Part shown: positions 7,592-19,521 of the stretch, one piece after another
Position numbering within the stretch: position 1 is the stretch's first letter
Layout of the letters: each line of letters starts with the position of its first letter
Source: Dehalobacter sp. 12DCB1
GTDB lineage: Bacteria > Bacillota > Desulfitobacteriia > Desulfitobacteriales > Syntrophobotulaceae
Direction of reading: 5' to 3'
Assembly (NCBI RefSeq): GCF_004343605.1
Contig: NZ_POSF01000014.1
Span: forward strand, 332,596-396,595
Length of the DNA: 64,000 nt
Made by a program: the position numbers and the translations under genes
The notes under the pieces: model-generated
Told to the model about the DNA's origin: nothing
The model's input: the letters and a program-made list of their open reading frames with translations, nothing else
The model's database searches: none

Positions 7592-10500
7592 TCAGACCTT
7601 CCCTTCAAAGGCAGCCGTCAGGGCTTCTTCACCGCTTAAGCCAGCCTTATGAGCTCTATCGATATTTTCCATCATCTTTTTATAATCTCTGGGTATGATC
7701 TTCGTAAATCTTGGCGTGTAATTCGCCCAATCATCCAGTACTTTCCGGCCTAGGGGACTTCCCGTGTGCGCTACATGTTTACGGATCATTTCCCTGATTT
7801 CTTTCAGTTCCTTTTCCGAAGTGATTTTTTCCATGAGAATCAGGGACTTGTTGCAGTATATTTCTTCAAAATCAAGGATATAGGCAACACCGCCGGACAT
7901 ACCCGCAGCAAAGTTCCGTCCTGTCTTACCCAGGATCACAACTTTTCCTCCGGTCATATATTCACAGCCATGGTCGCCGACACCTTCAACAACCGCATTG
8001 ACGCCGCTGTTTCGGACACAGAATCTTTCGCCGGCAATTCCGTTGATATAGGCTTCACCTGAAGTTGCGCCGTAGAAGGCGACATTGCCGATCAGGATAT
8101 TTTTCGCTGGTTCAAAATCTGAAGTTTTTGGCGGATAGACCATAATTTTACCACCCGAAAGGCCTTTGCCGATATAGTCATTAGCATCACCTTCAAGTTC
8201 CAAAGACATGCCCTTGGGTGCGAATGCACCAAAGCTTTGACCAGCAGAACCTACAAAGGTCAGCTTAATGGTATCCTCCGGAAGCCCTTCTTCCCCGAAA
8301 CGCTTGGTTATTTCACTGCCGACAATGGTTCCAACCACGCGGTCCACATTGTTGATCTTCAGTTTGGCCCGGATTGATTTTTTGTGTTCCAGGGCCGGCT
8401 TGCACATTCTTAAAAGCTTGCGCATGTCCAAGGATTCTTCCAGTCCATGGTTTTGCTGCTGTGACTTAAATCTGCCGACATCTGCACCGGCGTAGGGCTG
8501 ATACAGAACCTGGGAAAGATCAACCTGGGCTGCTTTCCAATTCTTAATATTTTCTTTGTGTTTGAGCCTGTCTGTACGTCCAACCATTTCATTAATGGTC
8601 CTGAAGCCAAGTTTCGCCATGATCTCCCGCATTTCTTGTGCAACAAACAACATAAAATTCTCAACATGCTCAGGTTTGCCGGCAAAATTCTTGCGGAGCT
8701 CTTCATTCTGGGTTGCAATACCTACCGGACAGGTGTTCAGGTTGCAGACGCGCATCATCACACAGCCCATGGAAATGAGTGGAGTGGTGGCAAATCCATA
8801 TTCCTCAGCGCCAAGGAGCGCAGCGATGACAACATCTCTGCCTGACAGAAGCTTACCGTCTGTTTCCAGGACGACCCTGTCCCTCAAGCGGTTAAGCACA
8901 AGGGTCTGATGGGTCTCGGCAAGACCCAATTCCCACGGCAATCCTGTATTTTTAATGCTTGTTCGCGGTGAAGCACCTGTACCGCCATCATAGCCGCTGA
9001 TCAGAATAACGTCGGCCTTGCCCTTGGCCACACCGGCCGCAATCGTACCGACACCCACTTCAGAAACAAGCTTAACATTGATTCGGGCATCACGGTTGGC
9101 ATTTTTAAGGTCATGGATCAGTTCCGCCAAATCTTCGATCGAATAGATATCATGGTGCGGCGGGGGGGAAATTAGTTCAACGCCTGGTGTCGAGTGTCGG
9201 ACTTTGGCAATCGCCGGAAAAACCTTCCGGCCTGGAAGCTGCCCGCCCTCTCCAGGCTTGGCTCCTTGTGCCATTTTGATCTGTATTTCCGAGGCATTTA
9301 CCAGAAAGCTGCTGGTAACACCAAAACGACCTGAAGCAACCTGTTTGATGGCACTGATTAGACTGTCGCCATTAGGCAGTTTTTTAAATCTTTCAGGATC
9401 CTCGCCACCTTCACCACTGTTACTTTTGCCGCCCAAACGGTTCATGGCAATCGCCATACATTCGTGGGCTTCCTTACTGATCGAGCCATAGGACATCGCC
9501 CCGGTCTTAAATCTTTTGACGATAGACTCGACCGGTTCGACTTCTTCGATTGGAATCGTATCTCCGGCGCTTATTTTAAAATCCAGCAGCTGCCTGAGTG
9601 TATAGATCTCCTCGTCATTAATTTTTCTGGAGTAATCTTTGAAAAGATTGTAATTGCCTTCCCGGCAGGCGCGCTGAAGCAGGTAGATCGTTTCCGGGTT
9701 GTAGAGATGAATCTCCCCACTATCTTTACATTGGTAGAAACCGCCGATTTCCAGTGTATCTGTGTAGAGTGCATTCTCATCAAAAGCACTTTCATGCCGC
9801 ATTTGATTTTCCATCGTAATTTCTTCCAGACCGATTCCTTCCAGGCGGGATGGTGTCTGAGTAAAGTAGCGGTCAATCAGATCTCTTTTTAGGCCGACAG
9901 CTTCAAATATCTGGGCACCGTGGTAGCTGCGCATCGTCGAAATACCCATTTTCGTAAGCACCTTTAAGATGCCTTTGATCGAGGCTTTAATATAGTTCTT
10001 TTTTGCCTCCCGATAACTTAGACCATTCGTCATTCCTTTGGCTGCCAAGTCTCTGATCGTTTCGTAAGCAATATAGGGGTTGATCGCGGTAACACCGTAC
10101 CCGATCAAGGCACAGAAATGGTGTACCTCCCTGGCTTCTCCGGTCTCCAGAACAATACCTACACTTGTCCGGATTTCACGGCATATCAAATGGTGATGCA
10201 GACCTGAAGATGCCAGAAGAGCGGGGATAGCGGCAAATTCTTTATTAACGCCCCTATCCGAAACAACAAGAATATTTGCGCCATCAGCAATTGCTTTATC
10301 TGCTTCCCGGGATATTTTGTCTAAAGCTCTTTCCATTGCTCTAAGCCCGCCAGTCGCCTTGTAAAGAATGGAAATCCTGGCTGTCTTAAACTTCCCGTTA
10401 TTTAATTTCATAATGGTATCCAACTGCGTATTGGTGAGGATCGGTGATTCCAAATACACTGCGGAACTATGCGTCCGGTCAGGATCCAGAAGGTTTCCCG

Positions 10501-12148
10501 CATTCCCCAGGAGCATTGTGCCGGAGGTAATAATTTCCTCACGGATGCCATCAATCGGGGGATTCGTCACTTGGGCAAAAAGCTGCTTGAAATAATGGTA
10601 CAGCATTTGAGGTTTGTCTGAAAGTACCGCCAGCGGTGAGTCCATACCCATCGATCCAACAGGGTCAATGCCATCAGTCGCCATCGGCAGAATCATTTTA
10701 TTGATATCCTCATGGGTATAGCCAAATGCTTTCTGCTGGGAGATAATATCTTCCAGCATCGGTGCTTCCAACTCGTCGTCAGCAGGGAGATCACTTAAAT
10801 AGACAATATGCTTCTTATTCCACTCTTCATACGGATGCATCAGGGAAACACTCTTTTTGATTTCCTCATCAGAGATGATCCTTTGTGCTTCCGTATCGAT
10901 CAGGAGCATTTTACCCGGTTCTAGACGGCCTTTATATTTGACATTTTCAGGTTTGATGTCGAGAACCCCCACCTCAGAGGCGAGGATGACTTTATCATCT
11001 TTGGTGACATAATAACGTGATGGTCTGAGTCCGTTCCTGTCCAGTACGCCACCGATAACCGTTCCGTCCGTAAAGCCCATGGCAGCCGGTCCGTCCCAGG
11101 GCTCCATGATAAAATTGTTAAACTCATAAAAGTCCTTTTTTTCTTTGGACATCAGATCGTTCTTTTCCCATGGCTCAGGAATCATCATCATGACAGCATG
11201 AGGAAGCGATCTGCCGGTAAGATGGATAAACTCAAGACTGTTGTCAAACATGGCCGAATCGCTGCCCGACTCGTCAACAATCGGATATACCTTGGAAATA
11301 TCATCAAACAACGGTGAATCAATGCATTTCTGTCTGGCCTTCATCCAGTTCACATTACCTCTGATGGTATTGATTTCCCCGTTATGGACAATATACCGGT
11401 TCGGGTGCGCCCGCTCCCAGCTCGGAAAGGTATTGGTGCTGAACCTGGAATGAACCATGGCCAGTGCCGAAACAAAATCAAGGTCGGAAAGATCCAGATA
11501 AAAATTCCTAAGTTGTTCGGCTGTAAGCATACCTTTATAGACAATGGTTTTGCTGGAAAGGCTGGCAATATAGAAGGAGCCGCCCTTGTCTTCACACATT
11601 GGGATGATCAGTTTTTCCGCTCTTTTCCGAATGACATAGAGCTTTCTTTCAAAATCCATATCATCGGTCAGATCAGGGCTTCTTCCGATAAAAACCTGTA
11701 TAAACCGAGGCATAACAGCTTTGGCACTATGGCCGACCGTCGATTTGTCAATCGGGACTTCCCGCCACCCAAGAATCTTCTGTCCTTCCTCACGAACAAT
11801 CTTTTCAAAAGAATCCATCTGGGTAACCCGAAAATCTTCATATTTATGGGCAAAAATCATCCCCACACCATATTTGCCCTTTTCCGGTAAATTAAAACCA
11901 AGAACATCACATTCCCGTTTAAAGAAGTCATGGGGTATTTGTACCAAAATACCAGCGCCGTCACCCGTATTCTCATCCGCACCACTGGCACCTCTGTGGT
12001 TTAAATTCTCCAGAACTGTTAAAGCTTCCTCGACAATGTCGTGCGATTTTTCACCTTTGATATTCACGACAAATCCCATACCGCAGGCATCGTGCTCAAA
12101 GGCCGGATCGTAAAGACCCTGTTTTCTTGGCAATTGATTGTATTCCAT
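7592..12148 (-). CDS. gltB: Glutamate synthase large subunit GltB, 1518 aa
   Basis: This is the full-length large subunit. A short propeptide precedes the class II glutaminase cysteine ([11 protein letters not shown]), which becomes the N-terminal residue after processing. The central and FMN-binding synthase domains follow ([28 protein letters not shown]), with the [3Fe-4S] cysteines in [19 protein letters not shown] near residue 1140, and the C-terminal GXGXG beta-helix ([12 protein letters not shown]). ATG 12148 is chosen over GTG 12157 because AAAGGG sits 8 bases upstream of it. It diverges from gdhA across a 310-base AT-rich region, so the GOGAT and GDH routes face each other. Confidence 0.97.
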   Translation of the reverse strand: MEYNQLPRKQGLYDPAFEHDACGMGFVVNIKGEKSHDIVEEALTVLENLNHRGASGADENTGDGAGILVQIPHDFFKRECDVLGFNLPEKGKYGVGMIFAHKYEDFRVTQMDSFEKIVREEGQKILGWREVPIDKSTVGHSAKAVMPRFIQVFIGRSPDLTDDMDFERKLYVIRKRAEKLIIPMCEDKGGSFYIASLSSKTIVYKGMLTAEQLRNFYLDLSDLDFVSALAMVHSRFSTNTFPSWERAHPNRYIVHNGEINTIRGNVNWMKARQKCIDSPLFDDISKVYPIVDESGSDSAMFDNSLEFIHLTGRSLPHAVMMMIPEPWEKNDLMSKEKKDFYEFNNFIMEPWDGPAAMGFTDGTVIGGVLDRNGLRPSRYYVTKDDKVILASEVGVLDIKPENVKYKGRLEPGKMLLIDTEAQRIISDEEIKKSVSLMHPYEEWNKKHIVYLSDLPADDELEAPMLEDIISQQKAFGYTHEDINKMILPMATDGIDPVGSMGMDSPLAVLSDKPQMLYHYFKQLFAQVTNPPIDGIREEIITSGTMLLGNAGNLLDPDRTHSSAVYLESPILTNTQLDTIMKLNNGKFKTARISILYKATGGLRAMERALDKISREADKAIADGANILVVSDRGVNKEFAAIPALLASSGLHHHLICREIRTSVGIVLETGEAREVHHFCALIGYGVTAINPYIAYETIRDLAAKGMTNGLSYREAKKNYIKASIKGILKVLTKMGISTMRSYHGAQIFEAVGLKRDLIDRYFTQTPSRLEGIGLEEITMENQMRHESAFDENALYTDTLEIGGFYQCKDSGEIHLYNPETIYLLQRACREGNYNLFKDYSRKINDEEIYTLRQLLDFKISAGDTIPIEEVEPVESIVKRFKTGAMSYGSISKEAHECMAIAMNRLGGKSNSGEGGEDPERFKKLPNGDSLISAIKQVASGRFGVTSSFLVNASEIQIKMAQGAKPGEGGQLPGRKVFPAIAKVRHSTPGVELISPPPHHDIYSIEDLAELIHDLKNANRDARINVKLVSEVGVGTIAAGVAKGKADVILISGYDGGTGASPRTSIKNTGLPWELGLAETHQTLVLNRLRDRVVLETDGKLLSGRDVVIAALLGAEEYGFATTPLISMGCVMMRVCNLNTCPVGIATQNEELRKNFAGKPEHVENFMLFVAQEMREIMAKLGFRTINEMVGRTDRLKHKENIKNWKAAQVDLSQVLYQPYAGADVGRFKSQQQNHGLEESLDMRKLLRMCKPALEHKKSIRAKLKINNVDRVVGTIVGSEITKRFGEEGLPEDTIKLTFVGSAGQSFGAFAPKGMSLELEGDANDYIGKGLSGGKIMVYPPKTSDFEPAKNILIGNVAFYGATSGEAYINGIAGERFCVRNSGVNAVVEGVGDHGCEYMTGGKVVILGKTGRNFAAGMSGGVAYILDFEEIYCNKSLILMEKITSEKELKEIREMIRKHVAHTGSPLGRKVLDDWANYTPRFTKIIPRDYKKMMENIDRAHKAGLSGEEALTAAFEGKV

Positions 12149-12157
12149 ATTACACAC

Positions 12158-13793
<1,636 letters not shown>

Positions 13794-13850
13794 GCTGGAG
13801 CTGCCTAACGATTTGTATACCCATAATATAGTCTTGATACCATTGAAATT

Positions 13851-13911
13851 AAAAAGACCTCTTGGGGACTGAGTATGTTCAAACAACTCGCACCCAAAAG
13901 GTCTTTTTTAT
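13851..13911 (+). terminator. Intrinsic terminator of gdhA
   Basis: AAAAAGACCTCTTGGG pairs with CCCAAAAGGTCTTTTT across a loop of about 26 bases, ending in a T-rich run. The arms start 57 bases after the gdhA stop. The symmetric A/T tails could also stop minus-strand transcripts. Confidence 0.8.
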
Positions 13912-14015
13912 TAATATAAGTAATCAATTCTTTTTAAAAACAGTCTATAATTTAGTCCACAAATGTAAGTTTTCTATCTCCCAGAATAAAAAAACATACA
14001 GACTTGCTCAAATAA

Positions 14016-15134
14016 CTATTTGCTCTCAACCATCACCCTCGGCACTCTCTTAGAAATACCGCACAGGATCTCATAGCTGATCGTTCCGCATCGTTCAGCA
14101 ATCTGATCTGCGGAAATAAACAAGTCACCGTCTTTGCCAAGTAGAACAGCTTCATCTCCTTCTTGGATCCCTTCAATTTCTGTTACATCAACCATGGTCT
14201 GATCCATGCATATTTTACCGATGATCCTGGCTTTCTTTCCCTTCAGCAAGACCTCAGCACCATTGGATAGAGAACGGCGCAGACCGTCTCCGTAACCGAT
14301 CGGCAGCGTTGCCACTTTTGTGGGTCTATCGGCAATAAACGTACGTCCGTAACCTACACTTCCACCCTTTTCAATCGTCTTCAGCTGGGAAATGCGGGCT
14401 TTTAAAGACATGATCGGTTCAAAGCCAGCTTCCTGTCCAACATGGTCCATCGGTAAAAGTCCGTACAAAATGATACCCGGACGGCAAAGTTCGTAATGGC
14501 TTTCGGGAATCTGCATGATTGCTGCGGAATTTGCGGCATGACGGAGCGGAATTTTTATTCCAGCCGCGCACAACTTTTCATATAAGTCATCAAAGATCTT
14601 TAGCTGCTGGTTTGCATAAGACAAATCAGTGCTGTCGGCCGTAGCCAAATGGGTATAGATTCCCTCCAGATAAAGGCCTGGAAACTTTGAAATTTTTTGG
14701 ATATCCTCAAGTGCATTTTCGCAAAAACCTGTCCTGCCCATTCCCGTATCCACTTTGATATGGAGTCTTGCTGTTTTATTCAGCTTCAGCGCTGCGGTTG
14801 AAAGCGCTTCAGCCTGTTCGATTTGAAATATTTCGGGAATGATCTCTTCTTTGACCAGTGTTTCTGAATACTTCGACAATGTAGGCCCAATGATCATTAG
14901 GGCAATATCCGGGAATTCTCTTCTGAGCTCCAAAGCTTCTTCCAGGATAGCAACCCCGAATCTGGTAACCCCTTCTTCCTTTAGAGTCCGAACAACCTCG
15001 ACTGCACCGTGTCCGTAGGCATCTGCCTTGACTATGGGCATTATTTCACTGTCGGCGTACTGCCGTATCCTTTTTAAATTGCGTCTTAAAGCCCCCAAAT
15101 CAACTTCTGCCCAAACCGGACGAAAAATATTCAT
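14016..15134 (-). CDS. alr: Alanine racemase (372 aa)
   Basis: Alr makes D-alanine for peptidoglycan. The PLP lysine lies in PIVKADAYGHGAVEV near residue 35 and the opposing catalytic tyrosine in SVGYGRTF near residue 260. CMDQTMVDVT and the C-terminal beta domain are complete. The start at ATG 15134 follows GAGGAG. It sits 13 bases downstream of nnr and near acpS, the conserved Firmicute order acpS-nnr-alr. No downstream partner such as an ndoA toxin operon is present before gdhA. Confidence 0.96.
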   Translation of the reverse strand: MNIFRPVWAEVDLGALRRNLKRIRQYADSEIMPIVKADAYGHGAVEVVRTLKEEGVTRFGVAILEEALELRREFPDIALMIIGPTLSKYSETLVKEEIIPEIFQIEQAEALSTAALKLNKTARLHIKVDTGMGRTGFCENALEDIQKISKFPGLYLEGIYTHLATADSTDLSYANQQLKIFDDLYEKLCAAGIKIPLRHAANSAAIMQIPESHYELCRPGIILYGLLPMDHVGQEAGFEPIMSLKARISQLKTIEKGGSVGYGRTFIADRPTKVATLPIGYGDGLRRSLSNGAEVLLKGKKARIIGKICMDQTMVDVTEIEGIQEGDEAVLLGKDGDLFISADQIAERCGTISYEILCGISKRVPRVMVESK

Positions 15135-15147
15135 TCTAAAAATCTCC

Positions 15148-16713
15148 TCACTGCTCTATCTCTTTTCTGACCCTCGGGAGGCAATCAGCTACTTCCGAAG
15201 CTGTGAAACCTGATAAACCAAACTGATCCTTTAAAACATCTCCAGCCTTGCCGTGAAGATAAACCCCCATGCAAGCCGCCCCTAACGGAGGGACACCCTG
15301 GGCAATCCAGGACATAATACTTCCGGTCAGTACATCCCCTGTGCCGCCTGTGCCAAGTCCTGCATTACCTGTCGGATTCAGAAAAACTCTGCCGTCCGGC
15401 GAAGCAACGACCGAACCTGCGCCTTTCAGGACAACAATGGCACCCCATTCCAGGGCTTTGGCCAGTGCTATCTTCAAGCGGTTTTCCTGAACCTCGTCAA
15501 TTGAACAGCCGCATAAGCGAGCCATTTCCCCAGGATGAGGCGTCAGAATAAGATTGCCTCTTCCTTTCCTTAAGCTGAGTACATCCGGTTCGCGAGAAAT
15601 TAGATTCAACGCGTCTGCATCCAGAACTACCGGTACATCGGTCTCTATCAGTATATTTTTTATGACATTAAGAAATGACCCCGTTTGCCTGAGTCCGGGA
15701 CCTGCTGCACAAGCGTCAGCTCCTTGTAACCGCTCCTGAATGACCGGCCAGGCATTGACGCTTAACATCTCATAATCCTTTGCTGGCCAAACCGTAGCTT
15801 CAATGACTCCCAAATCGACCGTCTCAGCAATCGCTTCAGGGGTAACGATCTGAAGAAGCCCTGCCCCGCAGCGTAGAGCCGACTTTCCTGCCAGGATGAC
15901 AGCCCCGCTCATTCCAAGCGATCCGCCAATCAGAACCGCCCGGCCATGCGTACCTTTATGGCCCATTATGTGTCTTACTGGAATCAAAGGCCGGATGACT
16001 TCATCCGTCAATAGATAGGCAAATATTTTTTCTTCGCCTATCACTTTTTCGGGAATTGAAATTTGGTCAATGACCAGCCTTCCTGTATAGATTAATCCTT
16101 CTCCAAGAAAATGTCCAAGCTTTGGTAAGCCAAATGTAACTGTCACATCTCCTTCTACTGCAATCGTATGAACTTTCCCCGTATCTGCTTCCAGACCGCT
16201 GGGAATATCGACACAAACCACTGGCATGTCGGCTTTGTTTAAGTCTTCAATAAAACCTGCTAGGGATTCCGGAATTTCTCCTTGAAAGCCTGTTCCATAC
16301 AGCGCATCAACAGCGACCTGAGACTGCATCAGGGCAAGCTTGAATAGACGAAGCTGTTTTTCGTCTTCGACAGGAATAATCTTTTCCCCCATTTTCTGGA
16401 ACAATTCATAATTCAGCTTGGCATCCCCTTGAAGCTCAGTAGGATTTGCGAAAAGAAAAACGGTCACTTCCATCCCCAATACACAGAGATGCCTGGCCAC
16501 TGCCAGACCGTCACCGCCATTATTGCCTTTTCCGGCAAGAATAACTGCCCTCAAACCGTGAAGCGACTTCTTTTCGTCCTTCAGCAAAATAATCTTTATT
16601 TCCCTTACCACTGCCAACGCGGCATTCTCCATAAGAATTGCCCCGGGGATTCCAAAATGATTGATTGCGTTGGAATCAATGCTGCGCATTTGTCCGGCAC
16701 TTACAATACGCAT
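15148..16713 (-). CDS. nnr: Bifunctional NAD(P)H-hydrate epimerase / ADP-dependent dehydratase (521 aa)
   Basis: This metabolite-repair enzyme recovers NAD(P)H from its hydrated form. The N-terminal YjeF_N epimerase domain (to about residue 210) has AGKGNNGGDGLAVARHL. The C-terminal ribokinase-like dehydratase domain has VLDADALNLI, LTPHPGEMARLCG and the nucleotide-binding GTGGTGDVLTGSI. ATG 16713 is preferred to the upstream in-frame start at 16761 because GAGGAGG lies 8 bases before it and MRIVSAGQMR is the usual family start. It is probably co-transcribed with alr. Confidence 0.94.
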   Translation of the reverse strand: MRIVSAGQMRSIDSNAINHFGIPGAILMENAALAVVREIKIILLKDEKKSLHGLRAVILAGKGNNGGDGLAVARHLCVLGMEVTVFLFANPTELQGDAKLNYELFQKMGEKIIPVEDEKQLRLFKLALMQSQVAVDALYGTGFQGEIPESLAGFIEDLNKADMPVVCVDIPSGLEADTGKVHTIAVEGDVTVTFGLPKLGHFLGEGLIYTGRLVIDQISIPEKVIGEEKIFAYLLTDEVIRPLIPVRHIMGHKGTHGRAVLIGGSLGMSGAVILAGKSALRCGAGLLQIVTPEAIAETVDLGVIEATVWPAKDYEMLSVNAWPVIQERLQGADACAAGPGLRQTGSFLNVIKNILIETDVPVVLDADALNLISREPDVLSLRKGRGNLILTPHPGEMARLCGCSIDEVQENRLKIALAKALEWGAIVVLKGAGSVVASPDGRVFLNPTGNAGLGTGGTGDVLTGSIMSWIAQGVPPLGAACMGVYLHGKAGDVLKDQFGLSGFTASEVADCLPRVRKEIEQ

Positions 16714-16829
16714 TTTTCTATCCTCCTCGGAAAAACTTTTCCTACTCATTATAATGAACACAGCCTAGAACCTTGTCAACTTCAAAATGAATGTTGGTTG
16801 CTGTCTAATATTTGGGGTACCAACAATAT

Positions 16830-17186
16830 CTATTCCAGAATAACAGATGCTATGGCCGTATCTTTACTGTGAGAGAGGCTTATTCGGACTGTCTCAGCTC
16901 CTCTCAACCGTGCTGCAGCCTGTGCCCTTTCACTCAAATATACAACTGGTTCTCCCACTTCATTCCTCAAGATCTCAATATCATGCCAGCTAAGACCCCT
17001 GAGTCCGATTCCCAGTGCCTTAAGCACCGCTTCTTTGCCTGCAAACCTAGCAGCTAGGGAAGACACATGTTTTTTTGATAGTTCGGTCAGTTCCCTATCG
17101 GTAAACAGTCTGGCAACCAGTTTCGAATGTCTCCGGCAGGCCTGCTCAAATCTGGCTATTTCAATAATATCTATACCTGGATACAA
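16830..17186 (-). CDS. acpS: Holo-[acyl-carrier-protein] synthase AcpS (118 aa)
   Basis: AcpS transfers 4'-phosphopantetheine from CoA to acyl carrier protein. The magnesium/CoA motif GIDIIEIARFE near the N-terminus, the FAGKEAVLKALGIGL helix and the C-terminal ISLSHSKDTAIASVI are all present. TTG at 17186, with GGGGA 7 bases upstream, gives the family-typical start immediately before YPGIDII; an upstream TTG at 17216 would add ten residues. It heads the acpS-nnr-alr cluster with a gap of about 116 bases before nnr. Confidence 0.92.
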   Translation of the reverse strand: MYPGIDIIEIARFEQACRRHSKLVARLFTDRELTELSKKHVSSLAARFAGKEAVLKALGIGLRGLSWHDIEILRNEVGEPVVYLSERAQAAARLRGAETVRISLSHSKDTAIASVILE

Positions 17187-17257
17187 ATGGACTTCCCCGT
17201 TTCTTCGTAAAATCAAATACCTTTTCTGTCCCCGGTACTAAGAATAGCGTCCTGAAT

Positions 17258-18565
17258 TTAGGGTTCAGCAGAAGGCTGCTGTGGACTGATCTGCTTGTAT
17301 GGAAGCCTCATTTCCGCAGTCGTCCCCTCACCTATTTTGCTTTCAATGTTTAATCCGTATTCTGAACCATATAAACCCTTTAGGCGGGCATGGACATTAG
17401 CGAGCCCTACACCATTGCCTGAACCTACACCGGGCAGCAGCACATCTTTTAGCCGGTCTTCTTCAATCCCCATCCCGTTATCAATGACTTCTACAAAAAG
17501 CTCGCTTTTACCATCTACCAGCCCGAGTTCCCTGACCCGGATCGTTACAACACCACTCGGCATGATCATAGGGGTAATCCCATGTTTGACCGCATTTTCA
17601 ACTAGGGGTTGAATACTCAGTCTTGGCACCTCGGCATCCATCAGTGCCTTAGGAATTTCCAGCTTAATCTTCAGCTTTTTTCCAAAGCGGGCTTTTTCCA
17701 GCACAAAATAATTATTAACAAATTCCATCTCTTCCCGAAGCGAAATGAGTGCGCCTTTAGATTTTAAAGACTTTCGGAAAAATTCGGCAAGATGGATCAG
17801 CAGCCTTCTGGCCCGGTTAGGGTTGGTTCGACTGGTGGCAATAATTGTATTCAGAACATTAAAAAAGAAATGCGGATTGATTTGAGCTTGAAGCGCATCG
17901 AGTCTGGCTTCCATCGTCAGATTGGTCTGATGGTCCAGTTCAGCCACTTCCACCTGAAGGCTTAAAATCTGGCCCATACCAAGTGCAAGTCTGATCAGGT
18001 CAGGAGAAATATTTCCTCCCTTCGTTTCATAGAGCTTAAATGTTCCGACAACATTTCCTTTGCATACGAGCGGAACAATGACTGCCGCCGCCAAAGGACA
18101 GTCACACGTTTCCGACATCGGGCAGTTTAATTCTTCCTGCGTCTGAACAACTTTATATTTTGCAGTGTTTATGACCTCTCTGGTCGCTGCCGTCAGAATC
18201 TTATCGCCGGGATGGTGTCTGTCACAGCCTGCCCCAAGATAGGCAAGCTGTTTCTCACAATCGGTGATCGAGACTGCGGCCACCTGAGCAATCCCGTGAA
18301 TGATTTTAGCAATGGCTTCGGCATTTTGTTTATTCAAACCACCGCGCAGGTAAGGAAGTGTTTCGTTAGCAATCTTTACACTCAGGTCTGCCCTGCTTAA
18401 CGTCTGCTGCGGCACGACCTTTTTTTCTAAATTTTTCATATTCCAGAAGTAATATCCGGCATCAATTACCATAAAAACGGCCAATAGCAAAGCATTCTGT
18501 AAATAAAGGCCTAGGGAAATTTCAAGGGCTATGACCACAATAAGGATTATATTCTTATTTTTCAT
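17258..18565 (-). CDS. LytS/YehU-type sensor histidine kinase with GAF-like domain (435 aa)
   Basis: Residues 1-45 hold one or two membrane segments. Residues about 60-210 form a GAF-like sensor region containing several cysteines (CPMSETCDCP) that could hold a redox or metal ligand. The histidine kinase part has the LytS-type phosphoacceptor INPHFFFNVLNTI, the N box VENAVKHGI and GNGVGLANVHARL. ATG 18565 is chosen because GGGGGAG sits 8 bases upstream. No LytR-type response regulator is adjacent; the neighbour upstream is the GntR-RCK_C regulator, 22 bases away, with which it is probably co-transcribed. Confidence 0.87.
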   Translation of the reverse strand: MKNKNIILIVVIALEISLGLYLQNALLLAVFMVIDAGYYFWNMKNLEKKVVPQQTLSRADLSVKIANETLPYLRGGLNKQNAEAIAKIIHGIAQVAAVSITDCEKQLAYLGAGCDRHHPGDKILTAATREVINTAKYKVVQTQEELNCPMSETCDCPLAAAVIVPLVCKGNVVGTFKLYETKGGNISPDLIRLALGMGQILSLQVEVAELDHQTNLTMEARLDALQAQINPHFFFNVLNTIIATSRTNPNRARRLLIHLAEFFRKSLKSKGALISLREEMEFVNNYFVLEKARFGKKLKIKLEIPKALMDAEVPRLSIQPLVENAVKHGITPMIMPSGVVTIRVRELGLVDGKSELFVEVIDNGMGIEEDRLKDVLLPGVGSGNGVGLANVHARLKGLYGSEYGLNIESKIGEGTTAEMRLPYKQISPQQPSAEP

Positions 18566-18586
18566 CGTCACATCTCCCCCAAAAAA

Positions 18587-19189
18587 TTATTTTAATAAGC
18601 TCCGGACTTTTTTATTGCCATTCTCCGAGCTGACTACGAGAAGAATATCTCCTTCTTCGAGCAGAAAGTCGGCTTCAGGAGAAAAATTCTCATTACCGTT
18701 TCTGACAACCCCTACGACTGTTGCTCCAGTTTTTTCTCTGACTTTAAGTTCTCTCAGAGAACAGCCAATTGCGGATGATTCTGACTGGATTTTGAGTTCT
18801 TCGACATCATTCCAGCGAGAGATATATCGATCGGCATAGGTCGAAACTTTTGCAAGCAGCGCATCAATTTGCTTATCAATTTCCTTTCTCTGTTCCATCA
18901 GGCTTTTCAACTCGTCAATAAAGGCTTGAACCTCATTTTTTTGGTTAAAAGACTTTAAAAATTTTTCGGCCTCTATTCTGGAGTTTACAATAATACCAAT
19001 ACCTGGTTTAACCCTGACGATTCCTTCATGTTGAAGAATAGCAATTGCCCTGCGGATCGTCTCCGGAGAAACATTGAATCTTCCTGCCAGGGTCGATCTT
19101 CCGTGGATTTTTTCCTCTTCGCGGAACTCACCGAGAACAATAGCATGTGCAATCTCATTTGCAATTTCCTGATATTTGGCCTGTTCCAA
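18587..19189 (-). CDS. GntR-type wHTH plus RCK_C (TrkA-C) regulator, BusR-like (200 aa, TTG start)
   Basis: The domain order is a GntR winged helix (residues 1-70, SPETIRRAIAILQHEGIV), a predicted coiled coil (about 75-115) and an RCK_C domain (115-200, RELKVREKTGATVVGVV ... EEGDILLVVSS). This is the architecture of BusR, the c-di-AMP-sensing repressor of osmolyte uptake in streptococci and lactococci. Ligand identity here is inferred from architecture. TTG 19189 is preceded by AAAGGG. The gene diverges from a predicted glutamate 2,3-aminomutase, whose beta-glutamate product is an osmolyte, so the regulator may control osmolyte synthesis. Confidence 0.83.
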   Translation of the reverse strand: MEQAKYQEIANEIAHAIVLGEFREEEKIHGRSTLAGRFNVSPETIRRAIAILQHEGIVRVKPGIGIIVNSRIEAEKFLKSFNQKNEVQAFIDELKSLMEQRKEIDKQIDALLAKVSTYADRYISRWNDVEELKIQSESSAIGCSLRELKVREKTGATVVGVVRNGNENFSPEADFLLEEGDILLVVSSENGNKKVRSLLK

Positions 19190-19289
19190 GATAATCCCTT
19201 TCTTTCCTTGCTGATTTCAGATACTAAGCGGCCAATCATTCTATATCTTCTATGATGCACGCATCAAATTTTTTGCCTTTTACGTAATT

Positions 19290-19302
19290 CTACCCTAGGT
19301 AG
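19290..19302. promoter_or_regulatory. Inverted repeat, candidate operator between the BusR-like regulator and the aminomutase gene
   Basis: CTACC-CTA-GGTAG is a 13-base inverted repeat in the 332-base divergent intergenic region, about 100 bases from the regulator start. It is the clearest dyad in this interval. Assignment to the GntR-RCK_C protein is positional inference. Confidence 0.4.
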
Positions 19303-19414
19303 TTGGGGAAGACAATCTTTTCTATAAAAAAGACCATTTCCAGGCAATATTGAAGTAGCGCCATACCCGCTAATATCTTTCCATTATTTGACTAAATCGG
19401 ACATTTTAACCCTC

Positions 19415-19444
19415 TTGACACCCGACAACTTGCAATGATATGAT
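19415..19444 (+). promoter_or_regulatory. Sigma-A-type promoter of the aminomutase gene
   Basis: TTGACA at 19415-19420 and TATGAT at 19439-19444 are 18 bases apart, about 78 bases upstream of the ATG at 19522. A weaker alternative -10 (TATAAT at 19455-19460) overlaps the downstream side. Confidence 0.6.
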
Positions 19445-19521
19445 TGGTTGGCAGTATAATTAAGTTACTTTATTCATAGTATGGAGGTTTTTTGTTATTA
19501 GCGTTTGGAGGAGGGATAAAT